Part shown: positions 45,991 through 58,174 of the stretch, in pieces
Layout of the letters: the number at the start of each line of letters is the position of its first letter
How positions within the stretch are numbered: the first letter of the stretch is position 1
Assembly (NCBI GenBank): GCA_025738555.1
Contig: JAOVFP010000019.1
Location: forward strand, 2,480,001 to 2,544,000
DNA: 64,000 bases
Source: Cyathus striatus
Taxonomy: Eukaryota; Basidiomycota; Agaricomycetes; Agaricales; Nidulariaceae
Direction of reading: 5' to 3'
Translations under genes and position numbers: made by a program
The notes under the pieces: model-generated
Seen by the model: the letters and a program-made list of their open reading frames with translations, nothing else
What the model was told of the DNA's origin: nothing
Database searches by the model: none

Positions 45991-47880
45991 TGTAGGGAAG
46001 CTTCAAGACTCAATAGCTGATTTTATATCACCCATTCTGATGGTAATCTATTTCAGAAGTATAGTAACTACTATGCGCCGGAAGGAGAATAATAAACTTT
46101 GCGAACCCAAGTATCATATCTACCACGCGTCGAATTAAATGAAGCAACGACGACGACATTACAGTACAAAGTACAATACATAAATACGTATATTACGTAC
46201 ATTAAACAGCAGCATTTCGTCTGTATAGTATAAAATAAGTATAGTATGAACCGCTTTCACGCATTGTGCTCGTATTCTTCAGCTTCTATTCACTTAGCAG
46301 ATTAACGGCTAGGTAAATTCATCATTCTTTCTATTTATATACGCTCTACTAGTATCTTTCGTCACATGTACATGTACTATTCCATTTCCGCGCTAAACAG
46401 CAGCAATTTGCTGTATACTTGCAGTTGATTAGTATCTAGCCTACTCTGTGGCTTTTAACGAAGCAAATGTTGAGTAAAGGATTCAACAGTCTCTTGTACG
46501 TCTCCTTCCCAACTCCAGCCCGTGTCCAAATCGCCGATAAGTCACTTGAATCTCTCTATGTATAAGTAGGCTACTTGTTACTTTACCCCGTCGAGAATGG
46601 ATTGCGTGTTCCATCCTGCTGGAGTGAAGGAATCGATAATAGTACATCTGTCGTTTGTACTATACGGTCTCGTATTGCATGTGTCCATTCCCCCCGTTCA
46701 CCAACAGCTGCACGGTCTTGGGGTACCATGCAGGATTCTTCAGTTCCACTTCCCTCACCCTCCTTAAGCTTTGACCTGCGCAGGTCGAAAAGCGTACTTG
46801 GGAGTCTTCTTATGGTGCTCTCCAAGCGTCTCTTTGGCCTTCGGTGTCCACATCTTCTGCTTCGATTCGGGAAAGTTCTGCCGTGTTAGGCTAATTATTT
46901 GGTACCGAATTCCGTAGAGATAGCTCAGTGCGATTTAATGACGGCATTGGTGGGCGGAAGATGTGGTTCTCTGTCTTCTTCCTGTAGGGTTGGTTTCATG
47001 GGGAAGGGGTGAGTCGTCGGTGAGTGATAAGAGGATGAATTCGGAGGAGGGAGATAGGTCGGATGCGTCTGCGCAGTAGGCGTCTGGGACTACAAAAAGT
47101 GATTGTCTGTTGAGGGAAATAGACTACCTTGATGCCGGCGCTTCGGGGATCAGCACTCGCCTCATGTTTGATCGTAAGAGAGAGTAAAACGCGTCTCTAG
47201 TTTCTATCCGTATGTATCTTCGGGCTAGTTGGGACGGCATTTGGATGACATGTAATTGGACTTCGGGGACGTGAGCAGAGAAAGGAACAAGAGATTAAGA
47301 GATGAGAACTTGAGAGAGATCGTGGAAGAACAGGTATCGCAAAGTCTGGCACGACAAGTGATCAAAATGAGAGTCAATATCTTGATTGATATCATATCGT
47401 TGAATGTTCTGAGCTCGGAGCGTGAAGGAAAAGCTAGGAATTATACGGAAATTCAAGTCGCAATTCTCAGAGGCGACGCGTCACGACAACGTCACGTAGT
47501 TTGCTGCGTTATTTGGCACTGACCTTAAATTGTTTGGCTGGAGCATCGCCGGACAAATCCGCATCTACTGAAGTTCTGTTCCAGACTCTAGTTATCATGA
47601 ACTTTATGATCTCATGAGCGCTTGGATGACTTGAGATATAATGTGAGGTAGTTCTTACATTTGCATGCAACATAATTATATGTACTAATCTAATGCAGCA
47701 GTGCAACAGAATGCGAAAAGCAGATAAACGACGCAGGAAATACCGATAGAGGATACGAGAAAGCACGAAATAGAGATAGAAAAGGGGTAGACAAAAAGGA
47801 ATAAACATCGGCCCAAGTCTTTGCAAGTAGCGAAAGAAAAGAAAAAAAGGTTATAAATAGAATAAACTATGTAAGTAAAG
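45991..47880. other. Intergenic, nothing firmly supported
   Basis: Short frames at 46575-46889 (both strands) and 47256-47522 lack motifs and paralogues in the window. The stretch near 46100-46450 is AT-rich. The last 200 bases are probably the 3' untranslated region of the Set3-like gene. Confidence 0.4.
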
Positions 47881-50800
47881 CTACCGACCCCGTCTACGTG
47901 AACGGTATGGCGGCCATCGATCGCCGCGGTCACGATCTTGTCGGTCGCGATCAGCTGATGGTCCTCTGGGAATGTACGACGAGCCTGAGTACGAACGCGG
48001 GGAAGACATATACGAAGACTGGCTCGATTGAGACGAAAGAATGCCGTTACGAAGGGCGCGGGGTGCACTGGGTACAGGTCGTGGGGCGGTGGGTAACGTG
48101 CTGGGATTGGATGTGAATGAGGAGCCTGACGAGCGATAAAGAGGAGGAGCAGAGGATGGAGTAGGTCGTCCACCAGACGGCGACATGGAAGTATGAAAAG
48201 ACCTAGGATGCGTTGGAGGACTGCGAGGACGATAGGAATCGAACCGTTTTAGTGGAGGTGGAGAGGCCTCGCCGATTTCGCCTTCTTCTTGCTGAGGAAC
48301 CCGACGAGTTTGAGGATGGTCCAGGGGTGCATTGGTGGTGAGTGGAAGTTTGGATATCTCTTTGGTCAGTGAGACAGTGACGACGGGTACAGGAGGTGGA
48401 GTGTCACTCGGTAAAGGTGAAGAACCGACGGCGATGGACTGTTCAACCAGCTCCACCTTGGCCTCACGCGTAATCTCGTGCGTGAGTGGCGGAGTTGGAG
48501 CAGGCTTCGCTATTGCTCGAGGAGGCGGCGGGGAAGGAGTATGAGTCAACTTGGAGTTGTGAAGGGCGGAGGATGACAGCGGAGGAGGGTGATACCCGTT
48601 GACCTTTGGTGGTGCCATCTGGTGGTCGTCGATGTTCATAACTTTCCCATGAGCTGACGGAGGAGGCTCGACTGGAGTCGCATCGACAGCCTCCCCTGCC
48701 AGATCATGCTGACCGTCCACAGACACCTGTACACGCGACATAGGAGGCGACGGCAGTGAAACCGGAGAGGGGGCTTTCGTGGAAAGAGCCCGTAGATGAG
48801 GTACGATAGGCGACCGCAATAAAACGGTCTGCGGTACCATAGGCGACGGAGCCAGCACCTCGTTCGTACCAGGAGGCGAAACTGCCAACACCTCATTCGT
48901 ACCCGCCGGAGAAACAGCGAACGCCGATGACGCGCTCATTGGCGACGTCTGAATGCTGGTACGAGTAACCTCCTCTTCCCGCTGCTTCTTCTTCCGCAGC
49001 GCAAAGTCTTTGAGGGTGAGCTTGACTTTGGGAACGGGGGCTGGTTGAAGCGGAGACGATGCCGATGATGGAGAAGTGTCGTGTGGAATGAATGCTTCTC
49101 GTGGCATTTCGGACGGGGGCATGAGAGGAGACGATGGCGGCATGGATGGCGAAAGAGGAGTTGCCTCTCGTGGATACGGTTCCTGAGACGAGATGGGCGG
49201 AGCAGAGGCAGGAGGCCCACGAGGAGAAGGTGACCGAACGACGACTTGAGGTGCAGGAGACTCGGGAGCAAGACTATACGCAATCGGCACATCAGGAGAA
49301 GAGTGATATTCATCCTGTCCTTCATGAACTCCAACAATCTCCCCGCCATCAACCATCGGCGACGACGGTATCGTCGACATAGGGGACAATGGCGAATGTT
49401 CGTCCTCCAAATTAGGCAGGTGGTCTCGTGTATCAGGGAACGGCGAGGTCGGCAGTGGAGAACGATGCGGTGACGGCGGGGAAGTGAGAGGTGATAGTGG
49501 GGTGTTATTGCCGAATGGAAAGTCTCCCGTGGGCTGAGGGCTTGGGGAAAGGGGAGAGATTGGCGTAGGAGAGGCGGAGTGCGCATAGGCGGACTTGGTA
49601 TTGAGAGCGCTGGGTAGAGGAACCGGCAACGAAGCAATAGACGAAAGAGGAGAGTGCTCTTCGTGTAGGGGAACGGGAGACGGGTGTCTCTCGTCTCCAA
49701 GACCATGCATCGAATGCGTTAGCGGAATGTCGAGCTCGTCCATCTCGACATCACCATCTCCAGACGCAGACGGCTCCTCCATGGGTATCGGCGGATGGTC
49801 ATGCGGCGACAAAGCCACCGTAAGCGTATTCGGCGACGACACTTCCACCTCAGCCTCCTCCTCCTCTTCTTCCTCCTTTGGCAACTGGCTGACCTCCAAC
49901 GAATCTTTACGCGTAAACGCGCTCCAGCTCATCTGAGGCGACCCCAAACCCTCCTCCGCGCCAGGATCAACATCCACGGTCCTCTCCTTGCCTTTGCCCT
50001 TCCCGAGCCCCAGTCCAACTCCCAGCGTTTCAGAAATCGATGCGTTAGTCGAGCCAATGACGGCGTAAGCGCCCGTGACTGGCGTTACGAGCGACAATTT
50101 GGCAAAACGCATCGAGGGCGACGTCGCAGGTGGGGGAAGTGGTAGTGTGTCGAGCTTGACCGTCGAAGGGCCAGCAACCGCCGCATCACCTACAGAAAGA
50201 GGTCAGTAAAGAGTACATGCACGACCATGAGTAACTCACCTTTCTCGATACCAATATCGTCATCCACGACCTCGACTCGAAACCTATCGATCAAGTGATC
50301 TGCAAAGGCGATGATGAGAAACCATAGAATGTAATAAACAGAAAACGTACTCTTCCTCCGATGGAAAATCGGCCGTGACTCTCCACCCGTATCGCCCACT
50401 ATTTCTTCCTCTTCCTCCTCCGTGCCTGCGCCATCCTTCACATCTCCATCCACTCCAGCCGCGCCCTCAACCCCTCGATCCCCATCCACAGCCTCGACCC
50501 CAGCAGCAACATCCTCTCCCTCCCCATCATTCCCAACAGCCATCGGTCGATCGAACCACTTCTTCCTCATCTTGGGAGGAACAAGCGGCGACGCGGGCAA
50601 CTCGTCCTCCACGTCCATCGTCGGATCTTGACGCACCGAGCGAGGAGACTTTGAAGGAGAGCGTATCCTAATTCGCCGGACTGGAGAACCTGTAAGAGAG
50701 GGTTAGCAACACGAGCGAGTGATTTGCGTACCACAACCAAAACGAAAAGAAAGAAGGAAAAGGGATCTTACCATCACGCTTATCCTCCTCCTCTGCCCCC

Positions 50801-53080
50801 TCAGCACGCACAACGACGCCTTTCCTCCTGTCCCTCCCCTTCCTCGTTCGTTTCTTCCTACTGCGCCCATTAACAGCCCTCTCTTTCTTCTTCTTCCCCT
50901 CCTCCTCGTACTCCTTCTCCGTCCTCTCTCCTTCCCCCTCCTCCGGCTCATCAACACACATCTCGACCCCACTCAACCCGCCCGAAAAAGGGACCCTCTC
51001 CTTCGTCTTGAACCCCCTCCTATGACCAATGAGTGGTCCCAGATCCACCCCTTCCGCTTTCTCCCCAGCAGCGGTAGCAGAAGCAGGAAACTCGGATCCG
51101 GAAACGGAGGAGACGACCTCCCCGTCGACGAATGCTGCCATTTGAACTAGGGCACAGTCTTTTGCGCGTGCGCCGCATGCGCATGTTGTGAATGTGGATG
51201 AGAGGAGGTGCAGGATGTTGGCCATTTGTTGGCGGAGGTGGGCGTATTGTTGTGGGCTGGTTGGTTGGGCGGTGTTTGGTGGTGGCGGTGGGTTCGAGGT
51301 GGGTGAAGGTGCGGTGGTAGGTGATGTAGTAGTTGGTGGTGGTGGTGCGGTTGTAGGTGATGTAGTAGTTGTTGGTGGTGGTACGGTTGAAGGTGGTGGT
51401 ACGGTTGTTGGTGGTGGTCCAGTCGTCGATGGTGGTGGAACCGTTGAAGGTGGTGGAACAGTTGTCGCATTCGGAGAAACAGGCGTCGAAGCAGAAAAAG
51501 AAGAAAAAAGCGGCAAGCTAACGTATCGGTAAACCAAAACCCCACCCAATATTCAAAAAAAACACTCACGGAAACATCTGAGGACTCTCAATCAACGCAG
51601 GCAAACTATGAATCGCATTCCCATCGTCCCACTCCCATCCTAGCACAACCTCCTCATTCGCTTTCAAATCCCTAGCCGCAAAAATCCCAAACGACAACGC
51701 CGTACCGCCCTCCTTGTTTGCCTTTTCAGGACAAAGGACAGGACGAATGACGGCGTTTGGTCTACATCCACTTCGTACGAAACGGCCTTTGCTGCCGGAC
51801 ACTCTCGCATCGAGGGCAACGTCCAAAGGCGGTCCTACGAGATGCACGAAAGGCCTTGGCATACCCAGATGCGCGTAGCCATTGAGTGGGTCGGAGAGGT
51901 ACGACGACGAGGGTGTGATGCGACTCGTATACGGGGTAATGAACGACTGGGTCTTGATAGGCTGCACGGTATGCACCGCGTACGAAGGTGGCCGAATTGA
52001 GAGGTGCGAGTGAAGACTTAGGTATGGTGGGACTGGCGTAGGCGGAAGGGGACGTAGGTGGATTTGGGCGTCTTGAGAATCTGATGGTGGCACCGGGACA
52101 GGGATGGGAGAAGGCGTGTAGGGGGATGGGGTGGATGTTAGCGCTGTTATGCCCCGCCAGTTCTGTGCGTGACGGCGGAGTTTTGCACGGGTGTCGGCGT
52201 GTGGGATTATGTCTGTTGATAGGGGGACGTAGGAGTGCGTCCAGGGCTCGTCGATGTCGATGTGGTCGTCTTCGTTTGAGGTGTCGAGTGGTGGGGGTGG
52301 GATGGCTGAGGAAGAGGCGAGGAGGATGGATGTGGTGGTGGTGGTTGCGGTGGTTGGGGAATGGGCGATTGAGATTCGACGTTTTTTCTTTACGTGCGCT
52401 GAGCTCCCCTCTCCTCGACGTTTTCGGTCTACACCTGGACTCCTCCTAACCCTCCCAGTGGTAGCTACGCCTCCCTGCTCGAGGACAGATTTCCATTGTT
52501 TACGCTGGACAAGGACGGCTTTCTCCCTATCAACCTCGCGGGGGACACATTCCCAACACTGCCACTCATCGGGAACCTCGTCGTGGCCTATGCCAAAACA
52601 CGCAGCGTGACACCACCTCCCGCAAATATCGCACGCAATGGAGAATCCATCGTCGTGGGTGAAGCCGCAGATGCAGCGGATGGTTTCGGAGGGGTCCAAG
52701 GGGGGGTCTGAGGGCGGAGGGGGGTCGTATAGGGAGGAAGGGGGTGAGCTGGGTGGATTCATTCCTTTGTTGTCGGTGGATGGGGTTGGAGGGGGATGAG
52801 GATGAGCTTTTTCTTTTCCCTTGCGACTGGGTGGTTTGTGAGTGTCGTCGTTGTTGTGGAAGCCTGCTGTACTAGCGCGGCGTTTGGTTGGTACGACCTT
52901 TGCTACTCCTGACTGTGGCAGGGATTCCTTTGCGGCATGGTTCTTCCCTCGTTTCCCCGAACTCGACGAACTTGCACTTCTCCCTCCCCCTTCTGCGCTG
53001 GTGCTGCCACTAGGCCCAGCTGGTGCTCCCCCAAGATCTAGCAGACTGAGCGCTGCCTCTCCTCTCGCATCAACGTTCAT
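47881..53080 (-). CDS. SET3: Set3-like PHD and SET domain protein
   Basis: Exons 53080-51570, 51517-50772, 50689-50351, 50299-50240 and 50189-47881 join in frame to give 1654 residues. A PHD finger lies at about 135-178 (C136, C138, C150, C153, H158, C161, C175, C178). A SET domain follows at about 400-500, with GRFVRSGCRPNA in place of the usual NHSCxPN, and ARDLKANEEVVLGW. Exon 2 has a Pro/Thr repeat and then QQMANILHLLSS with CACGARAKDC, typical of this family. The rest is long, low-complexity and rich in Ser, Pro and charged residues. By homology it is the scaffold subunit of a Set3/Hos2-type histone deacetylase complex in the nucleus. The SET domain of this family is thought to lack methyltransferase activity. 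It looks like a conserved core gene, unlike its neighbours. Confidence 0.9.
51245..51485 (-). repeat. Pro/Thr-coding minisatellite in SET3
   Basis: Repeats of GGTGGTGGT-type units on the plus strand encode alternating PPP and S/T-T-V/A units in exon 2 of the Set3-like gene. They stay in frame. Length variation between strains would be expected. Confidence 0.8.
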
Positions 53081-53639
53081 CAGCAGCTATAACAAGCATG
53101 CGCGGGGGCTGGAGATTCGATTTATCTTTTTTTACTGGTGTTTGAGGCGTGCGTGAGCGGGAGAGAGAGTAGAGAGAGCGTTGGTTGCAAAGTTGGTGAG
53201 GCGGTTGACTGGCCCCCCTTTGCTCTGCTTTGCGAGGCGTGTTGGGGTGTGTTTGGTTGAATGAGTAAGGAAGCTTTTGGTAAATAGATGACAATAGTCG
53301 TTGGGTTATTATTAGTTCGGGGCCCCGCGGGTTTTTGCGACGACGGGTATGCACACGTTGTCTCTTTCCATCATGTTTCTCTTTTTGTTCGGCACCGGTG
53401 AGCATGGTCGTTTGTTGGTGGTGTTGATAGCGTGCGGGATGGCAAGTGGCTAGTTGGGGGGACTGAGGTACGTACTCGATGCTGTTCTCATGCCAACGCC
53501 CCATTGTTCTCATCGTGTGTAAACTTGGCGTAATATGGTTTAGCTCTACGATGGTGTACGGCGCTGGGAAGTGATTCTCTAGCTCATCCTCGCGAAGTGT
53601 ATCGCACGATGGTGATATATCACAGGCCAACACCAATAC

Positions 53640-53830
53640 ATCACAGCCGCACTCTTCCATCCTCTCCAGCATCCAAATCAGCCACTCTCCACGCCGTCGA
53701 CGCCGACACCTCTCTTATCTCAGGCTATTTATACTCTTGCGTCCCATCGAATCTTCTTTCATCTAACTCTGCTTTGTTAACGTCCTTCGTCCTCCCTGTC
53801 CTCCTCACCACACTCACTCTAACGCACTCT
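53640..53830 (+). repeat. Dispersed TATA-bearing repeat, copy upstream of SET3
   Basis: It contains CCATCCTCTCCAGCATCC, a GCCGTCGACGCCGACA stretch, CTCAGGCTATTTATAC and CTTCGTCCTCC in the same order as the copies at 11098 and 32815, here on the plus strand and pointing away from the Set3-like gene. The downstream part to about 54240 holds only short frames. Confidence 0.6.
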
Positions 53831-54277
53831 GAAGTCGTTTGCCATACTATATCTTGGAGCCTTAGGATGCCACGCGGACATATCTAAAAATAGATTGACC
53901 CAAGATAGTAGCGTGCTCGCGTGCCTTATCTATATCGTAAGTCTGTTTATAACTATGCATGTGATACGTCCCTTTCACCAGTTATAAATGGGTGTATACT
54001 GCTCCTCTTCAACCATAATGCACGATTCCGCTCTCTCAACTATCCCACCCGTCCCCGTTCTTCATCAAAGAAGCCCTTAATTCTTCTTTGTGCCTCAATT
54101 TCCCGTAACCACTCCATGTACGTCGTTGCCAGTCTCAAGCGAGGGGGAAAAAGCCAAGGTTACGATACATCCAACTACGAACCATGCAGACCGACTCGAA
54201 ACGAACACAGTACCACTTTCCTAGATGTTCCATACCCATAGGTTACCCGTCGACAACGTCAACTTAGACTTTATACA

Positions 54278-54948
54278 CTACCCTCGTGGTTCATACCAAC
54301 GACAACATTTCAGTCCTAGCAGACACCGAGAGCCTGCTAATATGGAGTAGTGGGCCAGACTATCTTGATACTTCAATTTGATTTTGTCATCCGCCTGTTT
54401 TGTTGTAGGCGAGCGCGATTTCCGAGCCTTAGGGTTAGGGGACATGGAGACTAATGTCTCTCCGTTGGAGTATCGGAAGGTTCCCCACCCACATCGCGTA
54501 CCATTCAGCCGCTGCACCACGTCATGTATTCTGAGTTCTCGTCCCTCTGCGAGCGGGTGAGTTGGATTTAATGAGGACCACGGCGGGGAGGATATACTTC
54601 GATTATAGGGCCAGGAGGTAGGATGCAGGCTGGAGAATGGCGGGTAGGGGCGTTGTGGGCTGAAGATTGTCCTAGAAATGAGTATGCAACTGTACCGAGT
54701 GGCGAGGAGAAGAAGGCGTGCGAAGGTTCGCATATTACATCTTCCCATTTATCATCCTGCAATTCAACCACCGGACATCCTTCTACGCTGTAATCCTTGT
54801 ATTTCCATTGGTAATCGGGAGAATACTTCAAAATGGGCTGCAAGTACTGTTTGAAGAGGTGCGTTCGAACGTAGAGGATGATCGAGCCGCTGTGATGTTG
54901 GATCGTGCTGGATTTCTCCGGTAGTGCTAGGAAGGAGTGGGAGAAGGT
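54278..54948 (-). other. Possible unknown gene or fragment
   Basis: Two overlapping minus-strand frames could be exons of one gene. The upstream frame (to 54568) holds LFKQYLQPILKYSPDYQWKY and VVELQDDKWEDVICEP. The other (54278-54748) holds REIRIHDV-like RELRIHDVVQRLNGTRCGWG. A GT near 54700 after the SSPLG codons could be a donor. I recognise no family, and no complete start-to-stop model could be built. Confidence 0.25.
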
Positions 54949-57256
54949 GGTGATTTGGTGGTTATAGTAGTGATATGTATCTACCTAAGCTAGGTCTTGA
55001 GGAATAGACCTTAGGGTCTCCAAATTATGAGCAGGACTCGTCGAGCGAGACAAACCAGACCGCGACCCAACCTGACCCAGCTCCTTCAGACGATATAGAT
55101 GAGTCTATCTTTACGTTTATCCTTTCGTTCGGATCAGTCTAAGTAATGGAACAGAGAGGAGGGGTGTGGAGAAGCCGCGCGAGACTTCGAGGATGTTGGC
55201 GTGGGAAAAGAAATAAAATTACCACCCGACGCCGATTCGGCATCTAGTACAATGTCAGAGCCGTACTGTCTATGTTATGGTTCATTGCTGTGTGTTTTCG
55301 ACGGTATGATTATACCTCTGTATTTTTCCGGTGTTCCGGGCTTCGTGTAAATGGTCGCAGAGGAGTATTCACTGGGACTTAGTAGTACGAAAAACTGACG
55401 TCTGACGGGCACATGTCCAAACGCGTAAATGCGGCGTCCAGCAGTGCTTGAGCATATAAGCATGGTCGTACTTACAATGAACTGTCCATATATATGCAAC
55501 CATAGACTAATATCGTTTCTCAATAGCTTCTTTTCCTAGCAGTGCGAGCGTACTTGCTGTGTTCTGGCGTACGACAGACATTCAGAGCAACAGGGTTGAA
55601 GGGAGTCCGCCGCGGTGGAGTGAGAACTTCTACATATGGAGTCAATCACATTCTAGTACATACATGGTCAACTGCACGAACTTTGTCTACATGTAATAAT
55701 TTTGTATGGGAAGCATACTGTAATTTGTTGCATTTTTCTTGACACCCACAACCAACGAATAGGAACAGCTCCAAATATTTCCGTCACGATACGGTGAAGT
55801 CGAAGTGAATTTTCGGGTTCTGCGGAAAACTAGTCTAAGTGACTGTTCAAGGAATAAATGAAGAAGTCTGCGGGGCATCATGAACGTGCGTTAAATTGTT
55901 GCGGGAAAGTCAACTTCATGTCTATGTACTAGCACCAAACGTTCAACTACAGCAGCGGACATAAAGTGGACCCAAGAGTAACATATCTGGTCAGCGTTGG
56001 AGTGGTTTTAAGCATTCAGCTACTTATGTGCTGGTATGTGGAGCACGGTCATCACCATGTACAACAGTAACGGCATTCATTTCATTCGTGCGCTCCGATA
56101 TTGAAAATGGACTTGGAAATCACACGCGAAGATCGCGTAACTTTAAGTATAGCAGTTCCCGAAAATAAAGTCCGGTTTTTGGTCTTATTCGCCTAACGAG
56201 CTCACATATCGTATTTATCTGGGGAACAATTTGGTGGTGGGGTAGGATGGGTCCATAATAGCGGTGCTTTGGCGTTCAAGTAGCAAAAGCTCAAGCTATT
56301 ACGTACTGACATGATTGTAATTATTCGGCTCCACACTCATCGCCTCTTTAGATATCAATGAAAGCACTCCGAAAACCTTGGGCCCAATAGAGAGGTTTGT
56401 CTATTGTGCTGCCAGTGGCTTCGGTGATTGATTTCCCAGCTGTCAGCTTTGTCTGATTGCCACCGTACGATTCGCGTCAGAACTAAATGATAAACGGTAA
56501 CCACAGAATACCTAATGATTAATGAACCTTGAAGGTAAACCCTCAGCGGGTTAACAATCGAGCAAAGTCTATTGGAAAGAGGATTGCAATTGGCTTTATA
56601 CCTATATAAGTAGAACTGTTGCTTATGGAAATGCCCGCAATCTAGTAACATGTGAGCTCATCACATCGACTGATAGAGACCCAAAATCCAAGACCTAAGT
56701 CCATCGTAAGTGACGCATCTACTCCACGGATCGGTATGTGTCATATGGGATTTTACGGTGTTTACCGAACCTAAGGCGACATCCAAGTCATTGGGCTTGA
56801 TTTGACAGAATTTTGACGGGTTTAATAAGAGTCGCCGTTCCGTATTCATCATCCGCTTTATCATTGAACAGTATAGTTGTTCAGCTTACACCAAAGAGAA
56901 TTCGAGTGGGCGGCGAAGAATCTTGACAAAGGCGATGCAGTCAGACCATGTTAGCACATGCTTGTATGCATAGATTATTTAGTCCACCGATCACAGGTTC
57001 GACTGTGCAGGATAGCGTTCACCAAGAAAAAAGTAAAGAAGAATCGGTTTTATATATCGAGCCTCCAAATGACCCGTACGCACGAACCAGTGAAGGTATT
57101 CCCTTCGGCCTCCAGTTGGCATTCGTTAATTACTACATGACACCCATAGCCCAGGCACAAACCTGTCTGATTTCGGAGCGTGATGAAATGACCAGAGCAG
57201 AAACAATGCAAAATATATGACGAAGGCTGCTAGCCAAGAAAGTACAGTTAAAAATC
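54949..57256. other. Intergenic, nothing supported
   Basis: Only short frames occur. A plus-strand frame of 90 codons at 56948-57220 ends just before the hydrophobin promoter but shows no motif, so I do not call it. Confidence 0.4.
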
Positions 57257-57264
57257 TATAAAAG
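57257..57264 (+). promoter_or_regulatory. TATA box of the hydrophobin gene
   Basis: TATAAAAG lies 83 bases upstream of the hydrophobin ATG, a normal distance for a strongly expressed fungal gene. Confidence 0.6.
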
Positions 57265-57346
57265 AGAGACGATATCACTGGGATTCTTCAGTTCGAATAG
57301 CATCTAGTTCAAACTACCACTCGCATTCTACATAGTGTTCATTACA

Positions 57347-57910
57347 ATGCTCGCTCGTGCAACTTCTCTCTTCGTGTTCATGCTCTTCGCTCTCCCGCTC
57401 CTTGCGGCCGCCAGTGCCATTCCTCGCCAAAGCTCCCAGTGCAACACGGGAAGTCTTCAGTGCTGTTAGTGTTCATCATTTTGAATATGGCTCTTTCTTA
57501 CTGACCAAGAAATACCTTATAGGTAATAGCGTTCAGCAAGCTAGCAACCCCGCAGTTGGTATCCTTGCAGGCCTCCTCGGCATTGTATTGGGTCCCATCA
57601 CTGGCCAGGTTGGATGTAGGTTGTTACGCATGTTGCTTAGGGAAGTATGTTGACATAATACTCTTAAGTGACTTGCACTCCGATCACCGTCATTGGCGCT
57701 GGAGGAAATAGCTGGTAAGGATTAAGAATGTTCCCTGAAATTAGTGAACAGGCTAATAAATAATTGAATTAGCACTGCCCAACCAGTCTGCTGCACTGGC
57801 AACTCTTTCGTGAGCATATTCAATTACGATAATACTTATCGCCACTTACATATTTATTGCAGAGCGGTCTCATTGTCGTTGGTTGCACTCCTATCAACCT
57901 CAACCTCTAA
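57347..57910 (+). CDS. Class I hydrophobin, 113 residues
   Basis: Five exons (57347-57464, 57523-57615, 57669-57714, 57773-57809, 57863-57910) join in frame. The product has a signal peptide of about 23 residues and the eight-cysteine hydrophobin pattern C-x6-CC-x32-C-x12-C-x5-CC-x12-C. The motifs GLTCTPITVIG, CTAQPVCC and GCTPINLNL are typical of class I hydrophobins in Agaricomycetes. It would be secreted and self-assemble at air-water interfaces into rodlet layers on hyphae or fruit bodies. The third intron acceptor pair includes one non-canonical-looking TTAAG before exon 3, but it keeps the conserved frame. No damage is seen. Confidence 0.93.
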
Positions 57911-58174
57911 ATACCGCAAGGAAACCTCAGCCTTTCGAAAACGATGTCTGCAGCATACCGCTTCGGAATGGCTAGCGAATTAGGATGGATTATTCTTTTG
58001 ATAGTACTGAAATGTAGTGACGCTGAATGAGAATGTTTGAAATTTTATATAGTTTTGATGAACCCTTGACATTCAGATAAGTGAAATGCGCGACTATTAG
58101 GCGAGAAAATTAAACAACAGTTGAAGTAAGTTCATTAGTATCTTTTTCTGTATGATAAAGGAAGTTTTAGCTTT

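Noticed and set aside
48936..49706. 256-codon minus-strand frame inside the Set3-like gene
   Set aside because: It is an alternative frame of the low-complexity last exon, Arg/Leu-rich as expected from a shifted Ser/Pro-rich sequence.
53070..53672. 200-codon minus-strand frame upstream of the Set3-like gene
   Set aside because: It starts inside the dispersed TATA-bearing repeat, runs through the probable 5' untranslated region, overlaps the Set3 start in another frame, and has no motif.
56948..57220. 90-codon plus-strand frame before the hydrophobin
   Set aside because: It ends at the hydrophobin promoter, lacks motifs, and overlaps another short frame of similar length.
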